From contig NC_132974.1 of NCBI RefSeq assembly GCF_047496725.1, positions 1,495,501 to 1,559,500 of the forward strand: a stretch of DNA of 64,000 nucleotides, given 5' to 3'. Positions 22,297 to 36,507 of this stretch are shown piece by piece; the first letter of the stretch is position 1; every line of letters starts with the position of its first letter. The notes beneath the pieces were generated by a model, which did no database searches, was not told the origin of the DNA, and worked only from the letters and a program-made list of their open reading frames with translations. The stretch is from Anoplolepis gracilipes (taxonomy: Eukaryota; Arthropoda; Insecta; Hymenoptera; Formicidae). A program made the translations under genes and the position numbers.

Positions 22297-25200
22297 CTAC
22301 GGTTAAGAATTTTGCCTTCTAAAAATTTTTAATTATAAAAGTCACATTTTCAGTTCACCGAGAGAAATAATTTTGTGATAAAAATATAATAAAATATACG
22401 ATGAGATTCGTGATATTTTGAGAGAACGGGAAATTTCTAATATAAATTTGCAATAAAATTTGACGGAGCTTCGAAGCGACGCGATGCGATCTATTTTATT
22501 TAATCTTTCCATTCACGTAGCGAGTCGAATATGTGCAAAGATCGTTCGCGATATAACTCTGCAAGGCGCTCTGCTTTAACAGATTTATTCGCGAAAACCC
22601 TCGACGAATGTGGAACGGCCGCAGCTTTGATGGGGGCCTTCCAACGAATTTTCCTTCTCGTCTTCGTTAAGAGCACGTTTCGCGATTTTGATATTTGAAA
22701 ATGTAACGAGAAACGAGGATCTCACGTCAGACTGCGATAGATAAAGTTTCGCGACAGTATTTCTCAGTGTAGCAGCGCTTTTAATTGATTATAAAATTAG
22801 TCAAACGTAGAGAAATTTATTTTAAGTCCATTCACGTGTAAAGTATGCTCTCCTAAAGTTTGAATTTCTCGAGCGAATTATACAGATATGCAAAGTTTGT
22901 AAATATTAGTAAAAAGATATTCTCTTGTAAATATATACAATATATTTTTTATAACTTCGTTTAATTATTTTGCTAAAGTCGACAGTCGAAGCTTCCCCTC
23001 GTGAGTAAAGTTGAGTAAGAGTTTCTGATCTACAAGATTCTAAAGTATATTTATGTAAACTAAAATAATAAGTAAAGAATCGAATATCTAAAATATCCTA
23101 AAGCACTATTTGATGCAAGTAATATAAATAAATAAAATTATACATAAATATTCCAATATTAATAAAATAATGTTTTTCTCAGCGTTTAAATAAGTAAGAG
23201 ATTAACTAAACACAAATAAATATATATGTATATCTTTATATAATTTCTTCTATTGAAAAAACTATTTAAAATGTGAGGCAATCGTAAAGGGAGAAGAGAT
23301 TGTTTCAAATTTTCATAAAAATATTTTTATATTCCGTTTACGCGATCGTGGTTTCATGAATTAATAAAAAATAACTAAGAAAAAATCAAGTATGGCACAG
23401 GCGAGAAGAAAGAACAAGAGAATAGGAGCTTAAATATTTATCAAATACTCGAGCGTAGAACGATTCAATGTGCGCAACATGTTTGCAAAAAGATGGATGC
23501 ATGAATAAGTGAATATTTTAAGAAGTCGAGGAAATGCCCGACGAAGCGTAAATGAATATGCGACTGAATCGAAAAGGACAAGAGGGAACAGTTTCCTTCC
23601 TTCGAATGGTCGCGAAACCAGCATGATTCCACATCGTCATTACGACGTGAAATAACCGCGAGCAGCGCGCGCGCGCGCACGCCGACAGAGTAAACACGGA
23701 ATTTAATATTGCAGAATCGCGATGCGCGCATGCAACATTACCGATATGAAAATATCCGCGCAGCATCGCGGAATTTCCGCGCGACCGCACCCGTATGCAA
23801 ATAGCCACGTTCGTGGAAATTTTGTTACGTTCGCGATCAGCGTATCCCGATCTCGTTCGACCGGGTACAAAAAAAAGATGCAAGCGCACGCAAAAAAAAA
23901 AAAAAAAAAGGAAACATCAAAGCAGTACCGAGCGATACCGTTAACCCGCATGAATTAAATTATATGTTAGCGATAGTAGGCATATCGGAAAATCTACGTT
24001 AATTAATATCATCGATCCATACTTAGACAAAATCATTTTTTTGCCGCAATAAAAAGAAATACACGCGCCACAAGTGAGTTTAGATATCTTATCAAGCCAA
24101 ATGTCTATCTCTGAAAATATCGTTTATTAAGACAGTTTTCTTTAATATAAAAGAAAAATTAAAAAAATATCGTCTTCATTTTCGGAGTAATATCTGTATC
24201 ACTCTTATCACGTCGTGTTTTCTGTGCAAAAGATAAATAATCTATAGAATATATATTGTGCCGTTAAATGTTCTAAAGGCAATCTTCCAATATCATAATA
24301 TCTATAAAACGTTATATACGTATTATGATGAAGTATCGGTGCAGTGTCGATAAGAGGAAAAAATTACCTCCGGGGAATGCAGCAAGTAAAAATAAAAAAA
24401 AGGGACAATAGAGTGAGGAAAATAGGAGTCAAATTTACGAAGGTAGTTAGAGAGAGGCAGAGTGTACGCCGCGGTAAAGGATATAGTAAAGCATGGTCGT
24501 CATTAAATATTTATAAAACGGTTTTATAAGCACAAAACGAGCATATATTGGGTGACTCGTCTCCTCGTGTACTTCATAGCCGACTCGCGCGTAAAACCAT
24601 GATTTTCATTTAATATCGTCATGAATACACGGTCTTTCAGTGCGTGCGATGGCAGCGGAAAAGCGGATGTAGGGAAGAAGAAAACAGCACGCTCGCTTGC
24701 AGAATCCGCCGACTTTTACATGAACTCTCGAGATGCATCGTTCACGAGCACGCGAATACGTAGATCGGACGAAGTGGTGCGCACGTTGCATTATTTCGAC
24801 GTTGTAAACCCGACGTCTAGACTCTCGAAACGGCGTACACTCGTAAAAGTCGAACAAAATCTACAGAAAAAGACCGGTATTTAACAGAAACGCAAGTGTT
24901 CTGTAAGGTTGCATCGCGATTTCCGAACCGCAAAATATAAACAAAGGTGCATACAAACTCTGTAGAAACAGGCGAAAAATTTTAATACAACTGTCAATGA
25001 ACAATCATTTTAATCGATATAATAGAAACGTAAAAATAATGAAAATATAATCAATATTGTTATTATACTTGTTATCAGAAGGAAAATTTCACGCTAATGA
25101 AAGATTTCTTAATAAATACGAAGTACATACAATCTTACACAATTTTATATATTAAGTAATAATTTTATACGTCACGCATATAAGAATGAAAGCAAGACAG

Positions 25201-28200
25201 AAAAAGAGAATTCTCTGAGAACGGACCTAAGAAAAAACGGAAATGAAATGTAAAAGTCGATATCACGTATTTATAATAGCCGACCAATGAATGATGATTA
25301 ATGGTTTAAAAAAATTAAATGAGGTCAAAGAGACGGAAAACGTGGAGTACGACGCCTAGTCTGGCATAAATATTGTCAACGAAATTATGAAACGTGGAGC
25401 CTGCGATCGGCAGCACGCTTCATCTTCGCAGTCGATATCAATAACGCTCCGATTTTGGCGGATTTGTTTGGCCCATTCTTTTTTTCCCATGCCAGTCATT
25501 AATTGTCTGCAAAATATGATCGATGTACTTGTGCCATGGACAGGCGGCTTATCCACGTAAAAAAAAAAAGAAAAAAAAAATGTCATTCGCGATCGACGTT
25601 TATGATCGACGTGCAAGAGCTCCCAATGAATATCGAGGATTCTTATTTATCATTCATCTCTGACAGCTTCATAATACGCATTTTACGTTCGTGCGATGTT
25701 TATGAAAACGGGCGAGACGTGAAATAATTATATCCTATCGCTTGTGATCTCAATTTATAATTAGTTAATTGCGTATTTATCATACATCGCGCTCTACGGT
25801 ACGTATTACGTTATTGAGATACAAATTATCTCATTGTCTCTCAATCAATAATAATAAATATAATTCCTCCTCTCTCTATTTCTCTCAAAATAGTATATAT
25901 ACATATATAAAACGATTTAATATGTCTAAAAGCCGAAATATATAAATTCTGTGCAATTTTATTGCTTTAACATACCTAATGTTTTTTTTCTTTTTCAAGC
26001 GCAAAATATTAAAAAAAATTATTTTCGAGCTTATTAATTCGATCTTATTTTTATTCGAATAAAATATTATCGAGACAAATGCAATAGAATCATGACGAGA
26101 TACGATTGAAATGAGAGAAGAAAATATGCAGTTTGTAATAAAGATTATTTCCATAGAATTTCATGGAATAAACCACATAATATACATAGAGAAAAATCAT
26201 ATATTTCAGTCTCTCTCTCTCTTTCTTTATGCTTTATATTTCCCAAGTATAATATTCTAAGAAAAGGAAAAATGTCATATTCTGATGAATGCTGTGTCTG
26301 ATAAAAAACAGCAAATCTCCAATTCTAGATTAATCTACTTTTTTCACTCGTCGAAAGTATTACATGTTTCAAAAGAACAATATTAATTAATTATTAATTT
26401 TCCTCCAACGTTACAATTCTTATTAAAAGTTAATTTCTATAAAAAAAGTTATCTTTATTCCGTTCCTAGAAAATAGCATTATGGCAAAACTATTAATATT
26501 CATGAACTAAATGTTCTTATAATTTCTATTCATTTTTATTAAAAATGTTATAAATTCTCCTTTTTTTGTTTGAAAAAGTTAATTTATCAATATACTACAA
26601 CTCTGGATCACAAAAAAAATTTTTCAATTTTTAGATAAGACTTCAAGGTATCTAGGAAGGAAAAAACCTTGGGGAATTTTTGCAAAACTATTTGAGCAGG
26701 TTCACCCCTTCAAGCGACGACGGTGCGTTCATGGCATTTCTTTTTCGTGGCAATGCGGACGAAAAGGACATTTGTTTTCGCGTTAGAGCCGATGGAAAGT
26801 TGTCGTGGTCGCGACGCCGTGAAAAATACGGCTGAATATCCCGCTCACATCTTCTCGTCTCCCACGAGCTGCTTGTCGCCACCTTTTTATAGCTTGTCAA
26901 GTGTAAATCCCCAATGCGTCCTCACGAAGACGCGATGAATGGAAATAGTGTTTAACGCCAAGAAATTCTGTCCCGAGAAACTGTGGTGTGACAATCTCTC
27001 TCGCGTCATTCCCGTCGCGATGCGCTTATTTTGCGAGTATCGTAAGTAGAACAAGATGAATGTCTGACGCGACGAAGCTTTTGCTACTGTGCAGGTAACG
27101 GTCTAGTCGGTCTTGTCTATTCATGAGCTTTTTCTTTCGATTCCTGGGAACGATCCTGGATAGCGAACCTCACACTCGCTACGATTGAGAGCGACGCTAA
27201 ATTGCGACTATTAATGACATTTGTAAGCTAAATTTTAACATATTGATATTTGTATTGCTTTATATGTATAATTTTAAAATTGTAATTGAGTAAGTTAAAA
27301 AAAAAAAAAAAAAAACCTTAAATAGAAATACACATATTTTAACGGGTAAAAATACATAAAGTTTTAACCGATAAAAAACTTAATTAGTTAAAAATTAAAT
27401 AAAATAATTAAAGGTTTTTCAATTTAATAATTAAACAAAATTTATAATTAAATATATTCAAAACTCGTTGACTGCTATTACTTGACTTTTATATTGTATA
27501 ACATAATATAAACAAATACAAACTTTGGAAAAAGCCAACGCTTTTTTAATACAATAAATTATGTTTACCTTGGCACACACCATTCAATATTGTTTATTGA
27601 TATTATTTGCTGAATTTTCGCGGCTTTTGCATTCATCAAACGACATTGTTATGTCGACAATGAATAATTAAAATGCGTCTGAAAAAAAATGTGGCGATAA
27701 AAGTGTGTAAACCCGACGTCGTTGTGCTACGGCGCGCGTTTGTTGTAACACGCTCTTTAATTTGGCCGACGTTTAGCTCGCCGTTGGGAAAACAGTTGTT
27801 TCAATTTATTCGGCCAACACGGACGATATTGCTATACCTATCCCAGGACGTTCGTCCGCATTGCGGCGCGGCAGGTGCGAAATGGAAGCAATTGAATCCC
27901 TTTAAATCGCTTTAATTGCATGTATCCGTCGTTACCGTGCAAACGGAAATAACAACGGCGCGCACGACACCTCGGAAATATACAACACGCCGAAATTGCG
28001 ATCATCCAACGCAAAATGTCGTTAATTTTTCGCACAAAAGTTCGCGACAGTTACGCAAACTCGCATAATTACGAGTTGGTGATTCGCGAGGACCATCGAT
28101 CCTTGTTAAACGATATTTTTTAAATATTGCAGTATCGTATTAAAAAAAAAAAACCTAATATTCAGTTTTAGCTTTCCAACTAAACGATTATAGACCATCA

Positions 28201-28562
28201 GACAGTACTGAAACGTTACAATTATACACTCGACATTACTTTTTCTACAAAATTTTAATAATTCTATTTTAATGTGTTAGAGCAAAAGCAATCACGATAA
28301 AAAAATAGAAACGACAGCTGATTCCACATGATATTCCGAAATTCAACAAATGCTTGCAATCGCGCACGAGAAATGAGAAAATAACGCGGGAAATAGTCGA
28401 CGCTAAATCCCACACGGCGATAAATAGTGCACCTGACGATCTCGTTATTACAATAGTTTTCCGGCTATCCCGGCCCGGAAAGTGAAGTGGCCTTATTTTT
28501 TACGCGAATCACTTTAGAAATGCCGCGATAGCACGCTTCACCGAAGGCGAAAATCATAACTT

Positions 28563-28677
28563 TTAGTCCGCTGTTCGCGTCTGCTTCCACACGATCGTAA
28601 AATCCCGACCGGTCACCTCGGTCTCTCTTTCCTGGTCATCTTCCTGGCCTTCCACGCTCTTCATCCCCCTCACGCAC
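28563..28677 (-). CDS. Weak candidate terminal exon
   Basis: On the minus strand, a plausible acceptor (ttcgttttcaattatgtgtacag, longer context AT-rich) is followed by a 38-codon frame that ends in TAA at 28560-28562. The codons favour G or C in third position although the surrounding DNA is AT-rich. The peptide is hydrophilic, with EDDQERETE in the middle and FTIVWKQT near the end. I recognise no family. An internal GAG/GTGACC could serve as a donor. Without a partner exon this may be chance. Confidence 0.15.
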
Positions 28678-29234
28678 CTGTACACATAATTGAAAACGAA
28701 TTGCCCACGGCCGGTTAATTTAGCCATTTTTCCGCTTACGAGTTTCCTTCCCCATCGCTTCATTGCGGTACAAGCGTTATGTTTTATCGCTTTCCCGTGA
28801 TTTCTCGTTACAACTGTCGGCATGTAATCGACGTCGACCAGCTGTTACTTGTTCAGAGTTGAGTTCGTTTCGTTCCCGACATTTCGACAATATCAACGAT
28901 GACACGTAATTTGCTTGCTTGTTTTATTAATATATTTTTTATCCACATTACATACACGTTATATGTCATATTTTTATCTGTTAATCACAGAAAATTCGAA
29001 ATTCAATCAATGTTTGCAGGTGTGCCAGGGCAACATACATTATATTTGCAATATTATTTTTTTTTATTTAATTATCATATCATGACAATATCGTTTCAAC
29101 ATTATGTGTTTTAAAGCTTTTATTATTCACATTTTCACGAATTTTGCCATATATATTTATACTGTGTTTTTAGGAGATATTAAATATTTCTTTTAAAATT
29201 TGCTACTTGTCTAGAAAATTTCGGTCTTTAAATC

Positions 29235-29346
29235 GATGTGATTTTGACGCCTGACTTTATAAAAAATAAAAATTCATAATATAGTCCGTCTGTACGTACC
29301 TCATATGTTATTCATTTTTTATAAAGTCATGCGCCAAATTCACATC
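29235..29346. mobile_element. Fold-back (MITE-like) element
   Basis: Left end gatgtgattttgacgcctga and the inverted right end gatgtgaatttggcgcatga match at 17 of 20 positions. The match continues through ctttataaaaaat, giving arms of about 36 bp around a 35-40 bp centre. There is no coding capacity. The target-site duplication is unclear. It is probably a degraded miniature DNA transposon. Confidence 0.65.
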
Positions 29347-30578
29347 TCAAGGGCAACTATAAAAATAAAATTTCGTGTAAACTCAAAATAGACGGATAGC
29401 ACGTAAAGTTCTTCGTGTATCACGGAAAAGATAATGCCGGCACGATTCCATCTGAAAAGAAACAAGTTCCGTCCTAGTCACTGAGCGAGTACTGTTATCG
29501 CTGCAATTCCCAAGCTGCAGTTACCATCAATTGCAATAGTCAGCATTCTCGATACTGGCGGAAGCCCGAGATGCTACGAGAATATTCAATGTGCGAAGAA
29601 ATTCTCACGACCATCAAACTATGTTATTCATTCGAATTGTCTCTAATTGATAAGAAATTAATAATTACTCGATTCAATGACTGACTTTTCAAAATATGAA
29701 TTTTGAAAAAAATATTATTCATAGCTGCATTAGAAGCGACATGACACTCGTAACCATTATACGAACCATTCCAATTGAAATTGCAAAATTAAGCAAATTA
29801 ATGTTATGTTAATGATATGTAATTGAGTACTTTCGTACAAAACGCATTGTCTCTTACGTAGATTATATAAATGATCTCGTCGTATTTTTTCTCTTTATAA
29901 GTGTACACAAAATTAAGGAAATTAGCATAGTTGTATACCGAGTCACCGCTAATTGTAATTGCTAATTAGAATTGTAATTTACATTTGCAACTCTGCGAAT
30001 GTAAATTCAACTTAAAAAAAGAGAAATGGAGGTTATACTTAATGGGGGTGGAGCGTGAATCGCGTAACATCGAGACAAATGCGCGTAGATATCACTTCTC
30101 GCGTACATTGGGATGTTATTCTGGTAAATGCGCGTGTTTTTGAATGCAATCAAGTCGTTCGCACACGGTTCACGTTGAGTAAATATGATCCGAAGCTCGT
30201 TTGCGCGGCAACGTAGTCGCAGTTTGCACAGTATCAAGAGGAAATTTTTTTCCAATATCAATGTCCACCAACGGCAAAGTATTATCACACTTACTAAAAA
30301 AAATTTTTTTTTATTTAATCTATCATTTATTCAAACGAGACACAACTGATTCCCGCAGACTCTGCAACACCTCATTTTAAAATCATGTAATGTCTTACAA
30401 AAATGTTTATAAGAAAGCGCGAAACCTGATTTTTGAAAGAAAAATATCCGACTGTTCACTAACGTTAATAATTAAATAAAGTTCTAAACAAATATTTCAT
30501 CATTTTAATATATTTCCTAATTTAATATATTTAATATATTTCGCGTTAGAGTTTTTTTCTTTTACATTAAAAATTGGT

Positions 30579-30601
30579 ATATATATATATATATATATAT
30601 A
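30579..30601. repeat. AT microsatellite
   Basis: Uninterrupted AT run of about 11 units. Confidence 0.92.
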
Positions 30602-33082
30602 AAATACTAAAAATTATTATGCGTATTACGCTTATATACTTTCGGGGATAAAATTGACAATGAGCAAAAGGGTTGGCCGAGAAAAATAAAAATGTGTGAT
30701 CGCGAGAAGAGGACCCGGAAAATTTATAAACCTCTCTCTGGCAAAGAGGATTCTACGAACGTGATCGCGTTGAGCAAGCTGCTGCACCATTAGGATTAAA
30801 CCGCAAAAGGAAAGACGACGGAAGACACTAATGCCGGTGAGGATTTAAACATAGACCATAAAAAAGTTTCTCTTTCGCATTCCTTCGTTTTATGGCAAGT
30901 ACAAAATTTTTATGTCATCAGCAAAGCAATAAATTTATACGAAATGCTTTAATACGAGGGATTATCTACAATATTTGTTAACTACTAACAAGTATTATAT
31001 GTATCAAACTTTCCTTCCACAATACACACAAACATATATTATTAGATTTTAATAAAGTCTGTATAGTACAGTTAATGTTTATAACGTTTTTAAAATTGTA
31101 CAATATGTAGAGTAATTATTTCTGCGTAATAAAAAGAGATAATTACAGGATAAATATTTTAAAACATAAATATTGTATAAACTTTCTAAAAAGAAAATAC
31201 TAAAGTAAAGAAACATATGTGAAGTTAGCCTCCCCAAATTTTTTTTAAATATTATTTTTCTAGAGGTGTGCAAACAATAATTTAAAAAGGGCGTAAACAT
31301 GTGCAAATAGTGTCAATCAAATGACGTATAGAAATTGAAGTTTTTCGAAAAATTAATGTTAAAGGACTAACTTTATATGGGTAATAAAAAAAGATATATA
31401 CGATAAACATTACGGGGATAAGAATAAAAAGATAAAAATGTAGGAAAAATAAACTCCAGAGTCTCTCTCATTTAAAATCCTAATTGGCTTGGTTATGCAA
31501 TTAGTAAGTGGTTAATGCAGGGGAGGATTACAAATTACCGAATACTAGCTCGCAAATTATCGTCAGCATGCGAAATATTCCAGCGATTTTTCGACCGCTA
31601 GAATAATTGCAAATTTCATGTTCACTCATGTTTCTCACATTATCATATTGCTAAGATAAATTAAATCGCACATAATTTTATGAAATTAATTTGCTTTCCG
31701 TAATACTTGGATAATTATTAAAATTTATACTAATACCTTATAAACTGATAAATTTTTTTTTTAAATTCTAGATATTTCAAAAATAAAAATTGAAAAAGAT
31801 AATGTAAATTTTCGAGCAAAAGAAACTTTTTCAATAATCTACAGTCTACAATAATCTTCAACAATTCCACGTCAATATATGTTTATTGAATGCATCGATC
31901 GGTCGCCCGGATATGTATTCGTAACATAAATTGGTACGACGTAAAAATAGCATATCAAATATACGTTTTATATATTTTTGATATTCACTACGAGAGGTTC
32001 AAGTTAAAATGCATTTGCATTATATATTTTTCTTCTCCGACTAAAGTTTACGTCAATATTATACGTATAATCCGGGTACTCCAATTCGATACGCTCCAAT
32101 TAAGCTTGCTTCATATTTTTGTAATATTTACATTGAATTTTCAAATAGTTAACTCGTACTGCTTCCTGAATATTCAAAATTAAAAAGCTAAAATTTATCT
32201 TGTTTATTTTTAAATTCGCTCGCAATTAATACAATTCGTTCAGATATGCTGTGTTTTATTTTTATTTTTGATTATCAACAATTTCTTTGAAAAGTATATC
32301 AAAAACTCAAAGAAAAATCAGTAGGAAAAATAAAAAATTCACTGCAAGTCATTTTGATTTACTTAATAAAGTGTCTATAGAGATAAAGAATAATGTAAAG
32401 CTCTTTCCGATCCTCTCGATTGTCGCTCTTCGCGAACACTCCAGTGCTTTCACTCTGATGTTCCCCCGGGATATTAATCGAGAACGGTAATGCGTGACAT
32501 TATTGCCCCGCCGAGAGTCGAAACGGCGTTAAGCGAAGCCCCGAGGCTCGAGCGTCGCGCCTCCATTGTTAATGTCGATAACCGATACTAACGAGTTATC
32601 GTCGAGACGGTCCCACTACTCGCACACAACTCACAAACGGCGCATTATAAACGGTTCCTCGTGACAGTCGACATTGAATAATGACAGTTGTTGTTCGGAC
32701 GCAGGAAATCGAACGGCATTGCGGCTGCATTTGCGTTGCTGTCGCGTAACGCCAATGTTATTTTAATTTGACAGGGAAACGCAAGCCCGCCAAGTGCAAC
32801 GTCGGCAACGTTACAGCTTCATGCTCTCTCTCTCGGAGAAAGAGATGTCGTAAATATCGTCAGAACGCGAGAGTTTCGAACGCTAAATTGAAAAGCGATG
32901 ACTCGACGGAGATATATGTATGTACATGTATCGCAGAGTTTGCACGAAGCGTGCCGCATTTCCATATCTAAAAAAAATTACTTTGTCGCCACTTTCGAAA
33001 ATTCGCACAATCAAAAAATATAAAAATAAAAAAACATTTCGGAATAATCGAGATCCATATTATATAAATTCTAATTTATTTA

Positions 33083-33113
<31 letters not shown>

Positions 33114-33954
33114 TTATATGTATATTGCCCATCAATATGTATTGAATCTCTATCGATAAACAAATATTGGGTTTCTTTCACTGTTTTCATATTTGTTTAG
33201 TTTTATATATTTTTCATATTTGTTTAGTTATTTCATATCGTTTATATATCTTAGAAAGAATTAAAAAAGTTATGGATAATATCGAAATTTGTATTACTGT
33301 AAAGTTAGTTGTGTTTAACAGCATACAAAGCGATTTTATTAAAAGCTATGTAAATTGCTGATTTGCATGTTTTTTTTTTTATATTTACTTTATTACAAAT
33401 AAATTTTTCATAAAATAAAAATAGAAATTATATCCGAGTATTGTAAAAATCACTGACAATGACAGTGATAAGATAAAAGAAATAATTCAGGTTATAATAA
33501 TATCAATCTTGTGAGACAAAGTTACTTTTCTAAAAGCTGTAGAACTGAAAAGTTTCCATAATCTCAACGTGTAGATAGTGTAATATCCATTACAGTTAAT
33601 ACAAATGGTTTCTTGGAGATTAAGTTACGAGAGATATCTCTGCAAAAATTTATACAACGTATAAAATTATTGTAAATATTAAATTTATCTCAACTTTAAT
33701 GTTTTGATAAAAATAATTCGATTAAATATAATATATATCACATTGTTTTTTAATGTATTAGAATTCCCTCTTTTTATCGAATATTTTATCAAACAAATAA
33801 TTCATCTTTCATTGACAAGTGTTGTAAGATTCAAGAAATAGTACCTCAAACTTTCTTTCTGGAAATTCTTTCGATTAGGGGGAAGTTGTAATTCTTCACA
33901 CCCTCGTGTAAAATGACAGATGTTTCCAGGAAGTCACAAAAGATCGCTGTATTG

Positions 33955-33988
33955 GCGCGCGCGCGCACACACACACACACACACACAA
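33955..33988. repeat. (GC)n-(AC)n compound repeat
   Basis: Six GC units pass directly into about 11 AC units. Alternating purine-pyrimidine sequence like this can adopt Z-DNA under supercoiling (established property of GC/AC runs; not tested here). Confidence 0.9.
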
Positions 33989-34827
33989 GTGCACGCGTAC
34001 AATTTCTCACCCTATGGTTTTCGAATGAGGAAACGAACTGTTTTCCTATCTGAATCAGGATGTAGAAATCTCGTTTCCGGTCCGTTTCCACAAGCCATCC
34101 CCTAGGGAATGGTTTCTCGCGGAGTGAGAACTTGAGAAGGGGCTCTGTATCGTACAATGGAAAACCAAGATAGTATCGCTTCCGTCTCTATCCCTCCTTC
34201 ACTCTTAAAATCGACCATCCCTGCTTTTGCAATTCTTTCCATTTTAATGTGGGCGTTCCCCGATATCTGCGATAAAATCGAACGTATTGCGACGCAATCT
34301 GTTTCACCTTTCCAATAATATATCGAGTAAATTATTAAAATAACTAGTTATCGCTTTCAATGGTTTTTCTAATCAAATGAAATGAAATGTTGAAAAGTGA
34401 AATATGCTTTTCTAATCAACTGAAAAATGCTGCAAACCGATATCGCGAAAAATGTACATCGCGATCAACGAATAACCACGACGATGAATAACCAATTCGT
34501 ACATTTTAATCAAAGCTGATAAATTTGACCGGTTCGCATTGCCATTCCGATAGAGAGCCCGATACAGAGCCCTTCGTTAACAATTACAATGTATAATACC
34601 ACGCACGCGTGCGTCGTTAACGAATTTCATCTCTAATTGCGAACCGTTTCACTTGACATTCGTACGCAACATTATTCCATAGCGTTGCATACCAAAGCTA
34701 CAAATTGAAAAGCATTAACGTGGCGGTGAGCTTTTACGTGCTGAGTGTTCCGCAACGTGTTTTATATCGAAATTTGCGACCGCGAAAACAACACGCAGAT
34801 ATTTACGAGAGACCAACAAACTTCAAA

Positions 34828-34829
<2 letters not shown>

Positions 34830-34860
<31 letters not shown>
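34830..34860. repeat. Poly(A) tract, 31 bp
   Basis: The longest pure A run in the window. No retrotransposon body was recognised upstream of it. Confidence 0.95.
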
Positions 34861-34862
<2 letters not shown>

Positions 34863-36385
34863 AGCAGTTGCCAACTAATTAATACGCCGATAATGCATAT
34901 CGAATAAATAACCCCCTATGTTGAGAGAATAAAGTTATAGAAAAAAAATATACCAAAAGATTTTTAATTTTCCTCCATTTATCGTACGCATAGTGCGTGT
35001 AATACATTGCCTTCAAAACGGATATAGGAGTGTGCTTACTATTCGCGATTATGTCTCCAACTGCTTGAACGATGGACCATTAAATTACTCGCGAATGGAG
35101 CATAGAAACACGCACACATCCGTACATGTATACATATACACCGGCAGATGATATAATAATGTGGATACACATCGAATAGATGCTCTGTTCACCGTCCAAT
35201 CTCCAGAGAAGTGAACGTTTACCTGACGAGCTCGCTGAGTAATGGAGAGAACCTCTTCGAGTTAGATTAGATAGAGTACATCAAATTGCCAAACCGAGAC
35301 TCCATCTTAGTAAATTATTTGTCGCGAATGTGGAGGAAACTTCATCGAACGCCCACTCCCCCTCGCTAATTTTAATCGGTCGGTCCCGATGGAACCGGAT
35401 ATACTCCGCAATATACGCCATGTACACCATTCGCGCGAGTGTCCTCCGGAATAACATACGACGAAAATTAGACCTGTGCACGCGAGGCTACAAGCGATGA
35501 AACGTCGGTGCGTTACAACGTGATACATGACTGACAGTTCCCAGAGAGATTGCTTGTCGTTCGCGTCGCACAATGCCGGACATGGGCTGCCGCGCGCGAA
35601 CCAACTTTGCCTTTTTCATGGTAAATACGCGTTGACGTGCCGGCATTTCCGCTTCACCTGTTTCCGAACTCATCCGAATTTCGGAAAGAATTTCCGTTAA
35701 TAAACAAAAAGGTTGTTCCGTGAAACACACGTGTAGATAATGAATGATTTTTAAATAGAAATAAAGTCCAGATAATTTGCAAGGATTATTTTTTTTTTTT
35801 TTTTTTTTTTTATTTAAGAATAAAAGTATCTAACAAATTTGTAAAAAAAGAATTATAAGAACCGACTTGACGTTCTATTTGATTTTAAACCCTATTTTAC
35901 TATAAATTCTTCAAATTTTCATCTTTTATTTATTATATATATTTACTCTTGAAAATATATGCTATCTATAAATATAATTGCAGGAGACTACATAACTTTT
36001 GTTTATACGATTTACCTCGTTATTTACAAAAATGCAAATATACATTTCATTCTGCATTCGACGTTTCTAAAAATATCCACCCGGATCATCCCCGGCGAAA
36101 CAGTAAATATCGAGCACACAATACATCAAAAATCGCAAACTGTTGTGAATTTCGTAAAAAAAAAAAAAGAAAAAAAAAAAAAAAAAAAAAGAAAGAAAAA
36201 GGAGGATAGGCGACTGAAGAATATCCATGATCTCGCCATTTTTCGCGATTCCGAGCGGTCGTTCGGGAAGCTATTCGTATTTTTATGGGGTCACCACAAG
36301 GGCAATCGCAGCTTAGTGTAATCCTGATCTCTCACGCTATGTTATATACACCGCTTGATATACATATGTATATGTACATACATAC

Positions 36386-36507
36386 CGACGTTGCCGAAGG
36401 GGTAACTCCTGAGGGCGGATAACTGTTGCTTTAGCATTTTCACCACCGTGGAATATCTCGTAAATTCGGTGCAGCGCGTCTTGCCACGATAACATCGGGA
36501 AACCATT
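36386..36507 (-). CDS. Candidate internal exon, unrecognised
   Basis: Minus-strand segment of 122 bp between an acceptor-like ggataatag and a consensus-like donor, GTCG followed by GTATGT. One frame is open through 40 codons, with one base left at each edge, and codon third positions are richer in G and C than the flanks. The peptide is basic, with RCYRGKTRCTEF, then STVVKMLKQQLSAL and RSYPFGNV at the end. I recognise no domain. Its exit phase would fit the exon A acceptor near 20055, but nothing else ties it to that gene. The pyrimidine tract before the acceptor is weak, so it may not be an exon at all. Confidence 0.28.

Larger units (their letters stand above)
20199..28562. other. Stretch without a supported gene
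   Basis: AT-rich DNA, presumably intron or intergenic. It includes a stem-loop at 21513-21548 in a GC-richer patch (about 21500-21770), a TC microsatellite at 22254-22286, an A run near 27298 and a CpG-richer patch near 23640-23940 with a short GC dinucleotide run. The open frames seen on both strands lack matching splice signals and coding-like composition. Confidence 0.55.
28678..36385. other. Stretch without a supported gene
   Basis: AT-rich DNA with a fold-back element at 29235-29346, AT microsatellite at 30579-30601, A runs at 33088-33112 and 34830-34860, a T run at 35789-35811, a GC/AC repeat at 33955-33988, and an A-rich tract at about 36155-36200 whose Lys-rich open frames are low-complexity artefacts. 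A CpG-richer patch lies near 32400-32900. I see no convincing exon. Confidence 0.55.

Noticed and set aside
36130..36210. Lys-rich open frames over an A-rich tract
   Set aside because: They are a direct consequence of the A and GA-rich low-complexity sequence; there is no sign of a gene.
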